DNA of 64,000 nucleotides from an uncultured Hungatella sp. (lineage in GTDB: Bacteria; Bacillota; Clostridia; Lachnospirales; Lachnospiraceae), in contig CATLBR010000005.1 of assembly GCA_949879795.1 (NCBI GenBank), positions 1-64,000 on the forward strand, in the 5' to 3' direction. Under the pieces are notes generated by a model. It was not told the DNA's origin, did no database searches, and saw nothing but the letters and a program-made list of their open reading frames with translations. The translations under genes and the position numbers were made by a program. Position 1 is the first letter of the stretch. Each line of letters begins with the position of its first letter. Positions 25,525 to 33,532 of the stretch are shown here, piece after piece.

Positions 25525-26112
25525 ATGATACTTCGTATATTAGCGGAAAGGTGTACAGATACTCTGATAAAGCACGATGCAATTCAAGCAGCACAAAGGC
25601 CCGTATTCCGCTATGGGTTTGAGTTGTTTTGGTCTACTTTTTTGTGTATAGTCAGTATATGTGTGCTTGGGGGTGTTGGCGGGTATATGCCTTTGGCGAT
25701 AACATTTATTTTGTATTTTATGCCTATTCGCACGGCTGTGGGAGGTTATCACGCCAAATCCTATGGGAGATGCTTTTTACTGACCAACATAATCAGTTTG
25801 GTCTGTGTGACAAGTGCGGGTATATTGTCCAATTGGGGGAAAGCGGGGATATTTGTCTGGACTTTATATGGGCTGGCTGTGTGGTACATATGGATTAACG
25901 CACCTGTTAAATCAAGAAAAAATTTTCAAAGAGAGGAAACTTTACTAAGAAGGAAGAGGATCGGGCGTAAGATAGTGTGTATGGAAAGTTTATCGATCGC
26001 TCTGTTATATATGATGAACTATAAAAAGATATCATATATGGCAATAGTTACCTCGTGGGCTGTTGCAGTTATGATGTTTATATGCAGAAAGGAGGAAAAA
26101 GGGAATGATTAA
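25525..26112 (+). CDS. agrB: AgrB-type accessory gene regulator processing protease
   Basis: A 195-aa membrane cysteine endopeptidase that trims the AgrD precursor and forms its (thio)lactone. GGYHAKSYGRC supplies catalytic His76 and Cys83 with the usual spacing. Four to six transmembrane helices surround it (about 35-70, 85-105, 110-130, 150-190). GAAAGAGG precedes the ATG. agrD overlaps its 3' end by 8 bases. The GGACA repeat promoter upstream suggests AgrA feedback on agrBD. Confidence 0.92.
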   Translation: MILRILAERCTDTLIKHDAIQAAQRPVFRYGFELFWSTFLCIVSICVLGGVGGYMPLAITFILYFMPIRTAVGGYHAKSYGRCFLLTNIISLVCVTSAGILSNWGKAGIFVWTLYGLAVWYIWINAPVKSRKNFQREETLLRRKRIGRKIVCMESLSIALLYMMNYKKISYMAIVTSWAVAVMMFICRKEEKGND

Positions 26113-26230
26113 TATCTGGGATGTGATAGCAGACTTTATTCAGAAGTTTGCGGAGCTGGGAGCTGGTTTTCAGTCAATCGGATCAAGTTATGAACCTGAG
26201 ATTCCAGAAGAATTAAAAGAGAATATCTGA
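26105..26230 (+). CDS. agrD: AgrD-like cyclic peptide precursor without cysteine
   Basis: A 41-aa peptide too short for ordinary gene calling. It has an amphipathic N-terminal helix (INIWDVIADFIQKFAEL), a small core (GAGFQSIGSSY) and an acidic tail with EIPEELKE, which parallels the EVPKELT tail of staphylococcal AgrD. AAAGGAGG at 26088-26095 lies 9 bases before the ATG. No Cys is present. Counting back from the conserved Pro, Ser23 falls at the position of the thiolactone Cys, so a serine lactone is predicted. Its overlap with agrB by 8 bases supports co-translation. Confidence 0.82.
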   Translation: MINIWDVIADFIQKFAELGAGFQSIGSSYEPEIPEELKENI

Positions 26231-26237
26231 TCGATGG

Positions 26238-26280
26238 ACAAAGGCACTGGTTTGTGAGAAACATAAACCAGTGCCTTTGT
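26238..26280 (+). terminator. Strong terminator after agrD
   Basis: A 16-bp perfect stem: 26238-26253 pairs with 26265-26280 (core AAGGCACTGG / CCAGTGCCTT) around an 11-base loop. It closes the agr operon and separates it from the TIR cassette promoter. Confidence 0.85.
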
Positions 26281-26299
26281 CGTATGATGTAGAAAATTG

Positions 26300-26362
26300 G
26301 GGGACAAAGTGTTGGGGGTTAGAGGACAGATGAGAGGCTTTAGGGGGAGAATGTAGTATAAT
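26300..26362 (+). promoter_or_regulatory. LytTR-type direct repeat and promoter of the TIR cassette
   Basis: GGGGACAAAGTG (GGACA at 26302) and GAGGACAGATG (GGACA at 26324) repeat with the same 22-bp period as the agrBD element. The -10 box TATAAT (26357-26362) begins 33 bases after the second GGACA, within a shared GTAGTAxAAT context. This indicates that AgrA also drives the TIR cassette. The remaining 250 bases before the TIR start are an A+T-rich leader with no convincing gene. Confidence 0.65.
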
Positions 26363-26609
26363 TAGAAATAAATATAATATTCAGGCTTAGTATATCTCTA
26401 TCTGATGAATCAACTTTGATATACATTGACAGTAAGATTGGAGAGAGATATTTCTGAAATACACTTCATAGGCCAAGAATGAAAAAATGGGTAATTTCAG
26501 AAAGCCGATATCCTTCGAAGCATATAAAGGGTTCCGGCTTTTTTATCGCTCAACTGACGAAATATGAAAACTGTATAAGAAGGATATTACAACAAGCAGG
26601 AGGGATAAA

Positions 26610-27206
26610 ATGCAAAAATTACAATTTCCGCTTAAAACTTTTATTTCTTACAGCCATCATGATAAAATCCTGAAAGAATGTTTGATAAAGCATTTGAACT
26701 CTTTGATACGTCAGAAGTATATTGAATTGTGGCATGATGATATGATATTGCCGGGAGCCAGTATTGATGACGATATATTGCAGGCAATGAGAGAATGTGA
26801 TCTGGCATTGCTGTTGATTAGCGCAGATTACTTGGCGTCTGATTACTGCTACTCTACAGAGATGGAAACATTTATGAGTCTTCGAAATACCGGAAAAATC
26901 GTAGTACCAATATTGTTGAGGCAGGTTGATCTGAAAGGTACTCCATTTGACGGGTTGAAGTCTCTACCGGAAGACAGAAAAGCAGTGAATAGTTTTTCTG
27001 ATCGGGATGAGGCAATGATATCTATTGCAACTGGGATCAGAAAGATAGTTGAAAGTGTTTATAAAGAATCGGTTCCTGGAATGAAAGAGACAATAAAAAG
27101 AAATATAGCAGGACAGGATATCTCATTGCCGTCAACACATATTAATTATGGATTTGAATTTTATGGAAATCAGATAAATGGCGGTTCCTTTGAAATTAAA
27201 AAATAG
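26610..27206 (+). CDS. TIR domain protein, first gene of agr-linked cassette
   Basis: A 198-aa protein. Residues about 8-140 are a TIR domain: KTFISYSHHDK opens it, WHDDMILPGASI is the BB-loop region, and SADYLASDYCYSTEME carries Glu84 at the usual catalytic NADase position. The last 50 residues are unassigned and end in a Gly/Asn-rich segment. AGGAGGG lies just before the ATG. It begins a four-gene A+T-rich operon behind a promoter that shares its direct-repeat element with agrBD. It could be an effector or a scaffold; NAD cleavage is inference from the Glu. Confidence 0.85.
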   Translation: MQKLQFPLKTFISYSHHDKILKECLIKHLNSLIRQKYIELWHDDMILPGASIDDDILQAMRECDLALLLISADYLASDYCYSTEMETFMSLRNTGKIVVPILLRQVDLKGTPFDGLKSLPEDRKAVNSFSDRDEAMISIATGIRKIVESVYKESVPGMKETIKRNIAGQDISLPSTHINYGFEFYGNQINGGSFEIKK

Positions 27207-27222
27207 TCAGGAGGAATCTGCA

Positions 27223-28827
27223 ATGGATGTAGAAGACAGAAAAGAGATCTCTGAAGAGGATATGAAACAAAATGCAGAGAACGTTTCAGAAAAGACGGAA
27301 AACCAGAAAGATCTGATTGAGAGTTATAAAGATTTACTGGAGAAGGAGAATCGTGAGAAAGAGGAAACGGGAACTTCAACTGTGGATCAGTTGCGGGAAG
27401 TTGTAGAGAACTGGGGGATGCAGTTTTCAAGATCAACATTTCGGGATTCTGTTTTTGTTATCAATCCAAATGTAAAAGGAACAGACAAGAAGGAATATAA
27501 AAAGAATATTCTTGGAACTATGGATGATCAGGAAATATTGGAGTGGTGCTCAGAACACTATAAGGATTACATATTTGCAGTTTTTCTGTCAGTTTGTATT
27601 CTGGATTGCCAGGCTTATGAGGATATTCTGCAGATGGGGAATGAGCTGCATAATATTTTGGACAAAAAGAAGGATGAAGAATCTGAGAATGTGGATTTTT
27701 GGAATTATAAATCCAGAATACAAGAGACTTTGGGTGTGATAGAATACAGAGATAAGGTTTATGTGAGGGGCACAGAACAGGAAACGGATTTTTTGAGACT
27801 ACCTCTGCATGAGCAGTCAAGTTACTATATACGATTGCTTGTTAAAGAATTTGCCGGTTTGAAATTGATGCTTGGTCCTTACCTGGCATCAAAGATATTT
27901 GAGACCTGTAAAAGTAAAAAGAATTATCTGATAGTGGGAGGCTGTACGGAAGCTCTGGCAAATATTGGAAATCAGGATGTGGTTTTTTTTAATTCAAGGA
28001 TATTGCCTCTATTTTTGGGTAAAAGAACGGATGAAGCTGATTATTGTCTTGCAATGCTTTTAAACCAGATGTATCTGTTGAATCAAAACAGGGACTACGT
28101 AATTACTTGTGCAGAACAATGGGGGCGGATAAAAAACAATCCCCACTATCCGTTGACTGCACTTTATCTGTGTGGAATGGTAAAAAATCAGGAAGGCTTC
28201 GTATGCGGAGTATGGAATTCACTTTTAAGTATTTTAATAAAAGAAATTATAGATGGACTAATATTTGCAGATAATTCCTATTATGTTAATCTGCTTGAAT
28301 TTTTTAGAAGCGGAAACAGAGAGCTTAGCTATTATAAAGGTGTGATTCATGCTTTCTATAACAAAATCAAAAAGATGGAAAAAGAGAATAAAAGGAAAGA
28401 GTGTGATATTCTGGGTACATTGTTTCTCTTGCTTGTTATGAATGATTATGGAGACTGTGATTTGTCAGGTCTGACGAAAAGAAGAAAAGATATGCTGTTG
28501 GTTGAGATAATGGAACAAATGGATGAAAAAACTGGACATGAACTTGTCTTTTTGTGGAAACAGGTTTTGAAACATCGAAAGCATCCGGGGGAAGGATGGA
28601 ATATTTTGCGCAGATATCTGGACAAATATGAATCATGGAGCGAGAAAGATTTGAGAAAATTAGCTTTCTTTTTTTACTGGATTAATCGGGAACTGGGTGA
28701 TGATCAGGCGTATTCATTTTTGAACAGAAGTATGTTAAAAGGTGGAAACAGATTACTGATTGCAGAAAAAATATATGAAAAAATAATAGGAGAGAATTCA
28801 CATGGAAGACAAAATTATAGAGATTAG
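27223..28827 (+). CDS. Uncharacterised 534-aa helical protein of the TIR cassette
   Basis: I do not recognise a family. The first 65 residues are highly charged (Glu/Lys), probably disordered or coiled. The rest reads as a long run of amphipathic helices suggesting a helical-repeat solenoid, with a hydrophobic GLIFADNSYYVNLLEFF region near 355. No catalytic motif, signal peptide or membrane helix stands out. The ATG at 27223 is set by AGGAGG upstream. Its end overlaps the next gene by 26 bases, so the products are probably made together. Sensor or adaptor role in the TIR system is a guess. Confidence 0.7.
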   Translation: MDVEDRKEISEEDMKQNAENVSEKTENQKDLIESYKDLLEKENREKEETGTSTVDQLREVVENWGMQFSRSTFRDSVFVINPNVKGTDKKEYKKNILGTMDDQEILEWCSEHYKDYIFAVFLSVCILDCQAYEDILQMGNELHNILDKKKDEESENVDFWNYKSRIQETLGVIEYRDKVYVRGTEQETDFLRLPLHEQSSYYIRLLVKEFAGLKLMLGPYLASKIFETCKSKKNYLIVGGCTEALANIGNQDVVFFNSRILPLFLGKRTDEADYCLAMLLNQMYLLNQNRDYVITCAEQWGRIKNNPHYPLTALYLCGMVKNQEGFVCGVWNSLLSILIKEIIDGLIFADNSYYVNLLEFFRSGNRELSYYKGVIHAFYNKIKKMEKENKRKECDILGTLFLLLVMNDYGDCDLSGLTKRRKDMLLVEIMEQMDEKTGHELVFLWKQVLKHRKHPGEGWNILRRYLDKYESWSEKDLRKLAFFFYWINRELGDDQAYSFLNRSMLKGGNRLLIAEKIYEKIIGENSHGRQNYRD

Positions 28828-29752
28828 AGAGCTGGAGAGAAGATTGACAGGATTTCAGGAGATACCAAGAGGAAATCTGGAAACCGCGTATGTGTTTTTT
28901 CAGTCAAAAGACAATTCTAAATATGTGATTACAACGGAAAAAAGAAAGATCATGTCAGCAGAATTAAGGGTGGGAAAATATGACAGGATCATGGAGATAC
29001 AGAGAGGCCGATTTGACAAAAAAATTTATAAAGAGATTTCATGTCTCGAGCCTGGTCATTTTTTTACAGTCGAATTGGATGTAAGATATTATATTTCGGA
29101 TCCGGAATATATTTATCTGAATCGAACCTATTCTGTATCAGAAGAACTGGATAGAGTGCTGTCTGGTATAGAAGGCGATCTCAGCAATGGATACAGCTTT
29201 ACAAAACAGGCAGAGTTGTCAAAAGATATGAGAATGCTGATTGACACAAAACTCAGAATGTTATCTTATCTTGAGTATTCCCTTGGAATTCAAATAGATG
29301 TGGATGAGAGCGCAAGGAATTTGATTGAGAGCCAAAGAAGACATGAGATAACTATAGACCAAATAGATAAAGAAGCTATCGAAGAACAACTCAGAGCCAG
29401 AAATGAGGAAGACTTAAAGCAGATGAAGATGGACAGCCTGGGGCGGTTTATGAGTCAGTATGGTGTAAATGCAGGCAATCTGCTCAGCCATGTGGATGGT
29501 GAGATGTCCGGAAGAGAATTGTCTGAAATTTTAAAGGCAGATAAGAAAGAGCAAACAGAGATGAGTTTTGAGATGCTTATGAAATTATATAAAGAAGGTA
29601 TTATTAACGATATAAACATGGGGAATGTATTGGAGAAAATTTTGCCGGGAATTGGACAGGCTGTATCTTCTGAACGGATTGAAGCAAGGAAAGACAATTT
29701 GAACGAAGAAGAGCATGGGGAGAACGAGTCATTCCAATGGAAAAAATCTTGA
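28802..29752 (+). CDS. SPFH/band-7-like protein of the TIR cassette
   Basis: A 316-aa soluble protein. Residues about 75-195 resemble an SPFH (stomatin/prohibitin) domain: FFTVELDVRYYISDPEYI is the typical strand pattern, followed by a helical stretch and LGIQIDVDE. A charged coiled-coil (about 183-215) follows, then a globular tail with LPGIGQ. No N-terminal membrane helix is present, so the membrane link may come from the next gene product. AGGAGA precedes the ATG, which overlaps the 534-aa gene by 26 bases. The assignment rests on pattern only. Confidence 0.55.
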   Translation: MEDKIIEIRELERRLTGFQEIPRGNLETAYVFFQSKDNSKYVITTEKRKIMSAELRVGKYDRIMEIQRGRFDKKIYKEISCLEPGHFFTVELDVRYYISDPEYIYLNRTYSVSEELDRVLSGIEGDLSNGYSFTKQAELSKDMRMLIDTKLRMLSYLEYSLGIQIDVDESARNLIESQRRHEITIDQIDKEAIEEQLRARNEEDLKQMKMDSLGRFMSQYGVNAGNLLSHVDGEMSGRELSEILKADKKEQTEMSFEMLMKLYKEGIINDINMGNVLEKILPGIGQAVSSERIEARKDNLNEEEHGENESFQWKKS

Positions 29753-29774
29753 TGAAGCAGGGTGGTGAAGAACG

Positions 29775-30605
29775 ATGTTACAGGACATGATACACGTATA
29801 TTTTGCGATGCTTCAATATTATATCCTGCGTTGTCCTTATTCGCTTATGATTTTTTTATTTGTAACAGAGGTTTTTTTTCCTGTAGGAATGGTATTAAGG
29901 GTTATGCCATGGTGTATTGGATGGCTTATTCGGAATATACAATGGTGTCTGTATCAGATATCCAGGCTGTTTCCGGTATTACAGGATATATGTAGTAAAA
30001 TAGATTCTGTGTTTAATTCTTGGGGCCTTCGGCTTGAGGGATCGGGGAACATGGATGAAAGCGGCAGGCAGAAAAGGAAAAAAGGAACATCTGTCATTGG
30101 GATTTATGTGTTAATAATAGTTGTAGCATATACATTTTTAATTGTACCATACTATCTGGAATCTAGCTTGACAGGAAATTCACAAAGAGTTTGTGCGAAT
30201 ATCAATCAGTTGGTTGAAGAGAGAGTTACATATGTCAAGGACTATGTAAATCGGTACTACACTCCTAAAATATCTGAAGAAACAGTATCTGAGGAAACGG
30301 TATCAGAGGAAACAGAAGAAGTAACAGAAACAGTGGAAGAGAAAGTGGAGGAGGAACGAATTGTTCTCCATCTTGGAAGCAAGGGAAGAGACGGATCCAA
30401 TTTGCGCAGCTCACCAGAAAAAAGATCAGATAATATTGTAAGTACAGTGTATGGAGATATTGAATTATTCTTTGAATATGAGATTCAGAAAACGGGAGGA
30501 ATTACATGGGTTAAAGTTAGCACAGATGAGATATCTGAGGTGTGGATCAGCAGGAATCTGCTTGACGAGGAAGAGGCAGAGACATTTTTGTATTTTGAAG
30601 AATAA
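29775..30605 (+). CDS. Membrane protein with C-terminal bacterial SH3-like domain
   Basis: A 276-aa protein. Hydrophobic N-terminal segments (about 16-60) and a clear transmembrane helix at about 105-127 are followed by a SEETVSEET-type acidic repeat linker (165-195). A bacterial SH3-like domain (about 198-265) reads GSNLRSSP...VSTVYGD...WVKV...VWISRNLL. Topology would place the SH3 domain outside, where such domains often bind cell-wall peptides. Last gene of the TIR cassette, 22 bases after the SPFH-like gene. Confidence 0.7.
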   Translation: MLQDMIHVYFAMLQYYILRCPYSLMIFLFVTEVFFPVGMVLRVMPWCIGWLIRNIQWCLYQISRLFPVLQDICSKIDSVFNSWGLRLEGSGNMDESGRQKRKKGTSVIGIYVLIIVVAYTFLIVPYYLESSLTGNSQRVCANINQLVEERVTYVKDYVNRYYTPKISEETVSEETVSEETEEVTETVEEKVEEERIVLHLGSKGRDGSNLRSSPEKRSDNIVSTVYGDIELFFEYEIQKTGGITWVKVSTDEISEVWISRNLLDEEEAETFLYFEE

Positions 30606-30907
30606 TCTACGGCCATATGGGCATTTTTTATGAAGTGATGGGTAATATTCATGATATCGTACAATTATTAATTTGAATGAGCCAAATCTGAGAATTAGAG
30701 TTAATTCATGACGTTCTATAGTAACGCTTTTGAAATTACCTCCTATTTATGATCGTACAAATGGTACAGGTGAGACATGCCGGCCATAGACATAGTGACG
30801 AAAAGGAGTTTTGAAGGTCTATCTTGACGAAGCCTCCATTTTAGAGTAATCTGATATAGACTTGAAAAGGCGGATATGCCGTGCCGTTTGGGCAGGGAGG
30901 AGGCGTC
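30606..30907 (+). promoter_or_regulatory. Intergenic region with vanZ promoter
   Basis: No gene seen. TTGACG (30824-30829), 17-base spacer, TAATCT (30847-30852) forms the likely promoter for the VanZ gene. A short GCC/GGC hairpin with T6 near 30612-30630 may be a weak terminator for the TIR cassette. An ATCGTACAA sequence occurs twice (about 30656 and 30751) with no clear role. The right edge of the A+T-rich block lies here. Confidence 0.55.
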
Positions 30908-31525
30908 ATGTACAGGACACTATTTCACACATACTGGCCCCGGTGGAGCGCTTTTGAAAGAAACGTTTTGCTTTTCATCTTGGCGGCTGTCATCGCTCTG
31001 GTGATCTGTTTCTATATAATGGGGTGGACGAAAAAGCGGTGTGCCGCCTTTTTTGCGCTGGCCATATACCTGTGCTTTGTATTCGGCTCCACAGTGTTTG
31101 CCAGAGCGCCAAGAAAAAGTTACAGCTACGAATTGGAATTATTCTGGTCCTACCGCAAGGTGATTGCCAACCCGGAAAGTCCGCTGAAAAGGGAGATATT
31201 TTTAAATTACCTGCTGCTGGCGCCCTACGGGTTTCTGGCGCCGGTGGCGGCAGGAGCGGGGAGAGCGGAGAGAAAAGGGGCGGGGAGACACAGAGGGAGA
31301 AAGGGAATCTGCCTCATGGTGATCGTCACCGGATGTCTGATTTCCTGCATGATTGAGGGGCTCCAGCTGTTTTTGAAGCGTGGCCTGTTTGAGCTGGACG
31401 ACATTTTAAATAATACCCTGGGGGTGGCAGGCGGGTATGTTATGTACTGTGCTATATCGTTTTTTTGCGATCTCCGGAGGGGGCAGAAAAAAGCCGAATT
31501 TAATCCTGACGGAAAGGCACCATAA
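30908..31525 (+). CDS. VanZ family membrane protein
   Basis: A 205-aa, four- to five-helix membrane protein of the VanZ family (teicoplanin-resistance-associated in enterococci; usual function unclear). GLFELDDILNNTLGVAGGY near the end is the family signature, and the NYLLLAPYGFLAP segment is also typical. The ATG at 30908 follows GGGAGGAGG directly; a start at 30881 has no such site. Confidence 0.85.
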   Translation: MYRTLFHTYWPRWSAFERNVLLFILAAVIALVICFYIMGWTKKRCAAFFALAIYLCFVFGSTVFARAPRKSYSYELELFWSYRKVIANPESPLKREIFLNYLLLAPYGFLAPVAAGAGRAERKGAGRHRGRKGICLMVIVTGCLISCMIEGLQLFLKRGLFELDDILNNTLGVAGGYVMYCAISFFCDLRRGQKKAEFNPDGKAP

Positions 31526-31555
31526 AAAAGGTGCCATAAAAACCTTAAAAAACAG

Positions 31556-31584
31556 TTGCAATGTTGCACAAATCATTTTATAAT
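31556..31584 (+). promoter_or_regulatory. Promoter of the peptide ABC transporter operon
   Basis: TTGCAA (31556-31561), 17-base spacer, TATAAT (31579-31584). It is followed within about 25 bases by the terminator-like hairpin at 31608-31636. Confidence 0.65.
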
Positions 31585-31607
31585 AGAGGACGGAAAAGTT
31601 GCAAGGG

Positions 31608-31636
31608 AGCATTAGAATGTTTCTAATGCTTTTTTT
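31608..31636 (+). terminator. Leader terminator (attenuator) before the peptide-binding protein gene
   Basis: AGCATTAGAA (31608-31617) pairs with TTCTAATGCT (31621-31630), then six or more T. It lies between the promoter and the substrate-binding protein gene, so transcripts would end after about 45 bases unless readthrough or antitermination occurs. Confidence 0.75.
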
Positions 31637-31687
31637 TGTACATCACGGTGTACAGACATTAAATTCTAAGAAACAGGAGGCAGGATT

Positions 31688-33406
31688 ATGAAAAAATACT
31701 TATCTCTGCTGATGGCGGGTGTTCTTGCCGTCAGCGTGCTGGGAGGCTGCAGCTCAGCCTTTGACGACGGGTCTTCATCTTCCGCGGCGGCCGGGGAGAG
31801 CGGCGGTGCCCAGACTCAGGCGGGGACGGCCGCTGGGGGAGAGACCAGCCAGGCGGCGGGCGGCAGCAATGGCGGCGCAGCCACAAAAGCCGCAGGAAGC
31901 AATGTGATCCACATTCCGGAACATGACGAGTTCCGTACGCTGGACTGCCAGAAAGATACGGAGTTCTATGTGGTTCCCCTGAATATCTACGACCGCTTAG
32001 TGGAGTGCGAGGTGGTGGACGGGGTGGCTACCATCGTGCCCAGCCTTGCCGAGAGCTGGGATATCAGTGACGACGGTCTTGTGTACACTTTCCATCTTCG
32101 CAGCGACGTGACCTTCCACAACGGGAATCAGTTTACGGCGGACGACGTGGTATATACGGTGGAGAGGATGATGAATCCTGCTACGGCGGCTGTGAATACG
32201 GACTTTTTCAGCATGATCAAGGGTGCCAACGATATGCTTGAGGGGCAGGCGGACGGAGTGGAGGGCGTGAAGGCCCTGGACGACTTTACGGTGGAGATCA
32301 CCCTGGAGGTTCCCTTTGCGCCGTTCCTGGCCAACCTGGCCACACCTTCCTGCTCTATTTACAACAGGGCGGCCACGGAGGCGGCAGGAGATCAGTTCGG
32401 CATCGACCCGGCGGTGACTGTGGGAACCGGTCCGTTTAAGGCGGCCGACTGGGTGCTCAATGACAGGGTCACTCTGGTGCGCTACGACGACTATTTTAAG
32501 GGGCCGGCCAAGATCGACGGTGTGGAGTTGATTCAGGTTCCCGACGAGAATACACAGAAGCTGATGTATGAGAACGGGGAACTGGATATTGTGGATCTCA
32601 GCAGTTCTACGTCTCAGCTGGCATATTTCATGGGTAACGACGCCTACAAGGATAATCTGGTCACAGGGCCGGAGGCAGGCAACTATTTCTACGCGTTTAA
32701 CCAGGATATGGCTCCCACAGACGATGTGAGGGTCCGTAAGGCCATTTCCATGGCCATTGATCGCCAGACAATTCTGGATCAGATGTACAGCGGGGCTGGC
32801 CACGTGGTCAACTCCATGCTCCCTGACGGTGTTCTGGGTTCCTACGAGGCGGAGGAGATTCCCTACGATCCCGACGGCGCCAAGGCTCTCCTGGCAGAGG
32901 CGGGCTACGGGGACGGCTGTGACCTGGAACTCTATCAGAAGACCAATGATCCGGACGCTCTGGCTATCAACCAGGTAGTGCAGTCCATGCTGAGCCAGGT
33001 GGGAATCAATGTCACCATCAAGCAGATGGACGAGGCCGCGTACCTGTCAGAGAGGAAAGAGGGAAAGCTGGGCATGACGAGAGCCGTGTGGTGGGCTGAT
33101 TTCAACGATCCGGACAATTTTCTCTATACCTTCTTTACCGAGAAAAATACAAAGGTTCGCTCCCTCAACCACAAGAATACCGATGTGTACCAGTGGCTGG
33201 AGGACGGCAGAAAGATGGTAGATGAAGACGAGCGCATGGAACTGTACAAGAAGATCGACATGACAATGGTACAGGAGGAGGCGGCAGTGTTCCCCCTGTT
33301 CCAGATGGATCATGTGGTTGTGGTTCAGGACTGGGTGAAGGGCTTCCAGATCCCGTGGAACGGCTGGACCGACACTTCCTATTATAACGTTTCCATTGAG
33401 AGATAA
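31688..33406 (+). CDS. Peptide ABC transporter substrate-binding lipoprotein (SBP_bac_5)
   Basis: A 572-aa extracytoplasmic solute receptor for di- or oligopeptides. Signal peptide with lipobox LGGC and lipidated Cys21; Gly/Ala/Ser linker to about 70. The family 5 fold then begins at DEFRTLDCQKDTEFYV. YTFHLRSDVTFHNG is the typical family motif. AGGAGG precedes the ATG. It heads a five-gene operon (receptor, two permeases, two ATPases). A terminator between it and the first permease suggests excess production of the receptor. Confidence 0.93.
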   Translation: MKKYLSLLMAGVLAVSVLGGCSSAFDDGSSSSAAAGESGGAQTQAGTAAGGETSQAAGGSNGGAATKAAGSNVIHIPEHDEFRTLDCQKDTEFYVVPLNIYDRLVECEVVDGVATIVPSLAESWDISDDGLVYTFHLRSDVTFHNGNQFTADDVVYTVERMMNPATAAVNTDFFSMIKGANDMLEGQADGVEGVKALDDFTVEITLEVPFAPFLANLATPSCSIYNRAATEAAGDQFGIDPAVTVGTGPFKAADWVLNDRVTLVRYDDYFKGPAKIDGVELIQVPDENTQKLMYENGELDIVDLSSSTSQLAYFMGNDAYKDNLVTGPEAGNYFYAFNQDMAPTDDVRVRKAISMAIDRQTILDQMYSGAGHVVNSMLPDGVLGSYEAEEIPYDPDGAKALLAEAGYGDGCDLELYQKTNDPDALAINQVVQSMLSQVGINVTIKQMDEAAYLSERKEGKLGMTRAVWWADFNDPDNFLYTFFTEKNTKVRSLNHKNTDVYQWLEDGRKMVDEDERMELYKKIDMTMVQEEAAVFPLFQMDHVVVVQDWVKGFQIPWNGWTDTSYYNVSIER

Positions 33407-33416
33407 AATGATCACA

Positions 33417-33446
33417 GGCGGCGAGGTAATCTAAGCCGCCTTTTTT
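33417..33446 (+). terminator. Intra-operon terminator after the binding-protein gene
   Basis: GGCGGC (33417-33422) pairs with GCCGCC (33435-33440), followed by TTTTTT (33441-33446). Partial readthrough would give more receptor than permease. Confidence 0.75.
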
Positions 33447-33532
33447 AGCAGGCAGCAGGTATGGGCCGCGTATGCCCTTTTGGCGGCTGCCCCATAGCTT
33501 CCAAATGTATATGTCTAAGGAGGAGAGCGCGG

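Noticed and set aside
26479-26673. 64-aa open frame (MKKWVISESRYPS...) before the TIR gene
   Set aside because: No ribosome binding site, overlaps the TIR start in another frame, and its C-terminal half is a shadow of the TIR coding sequence.
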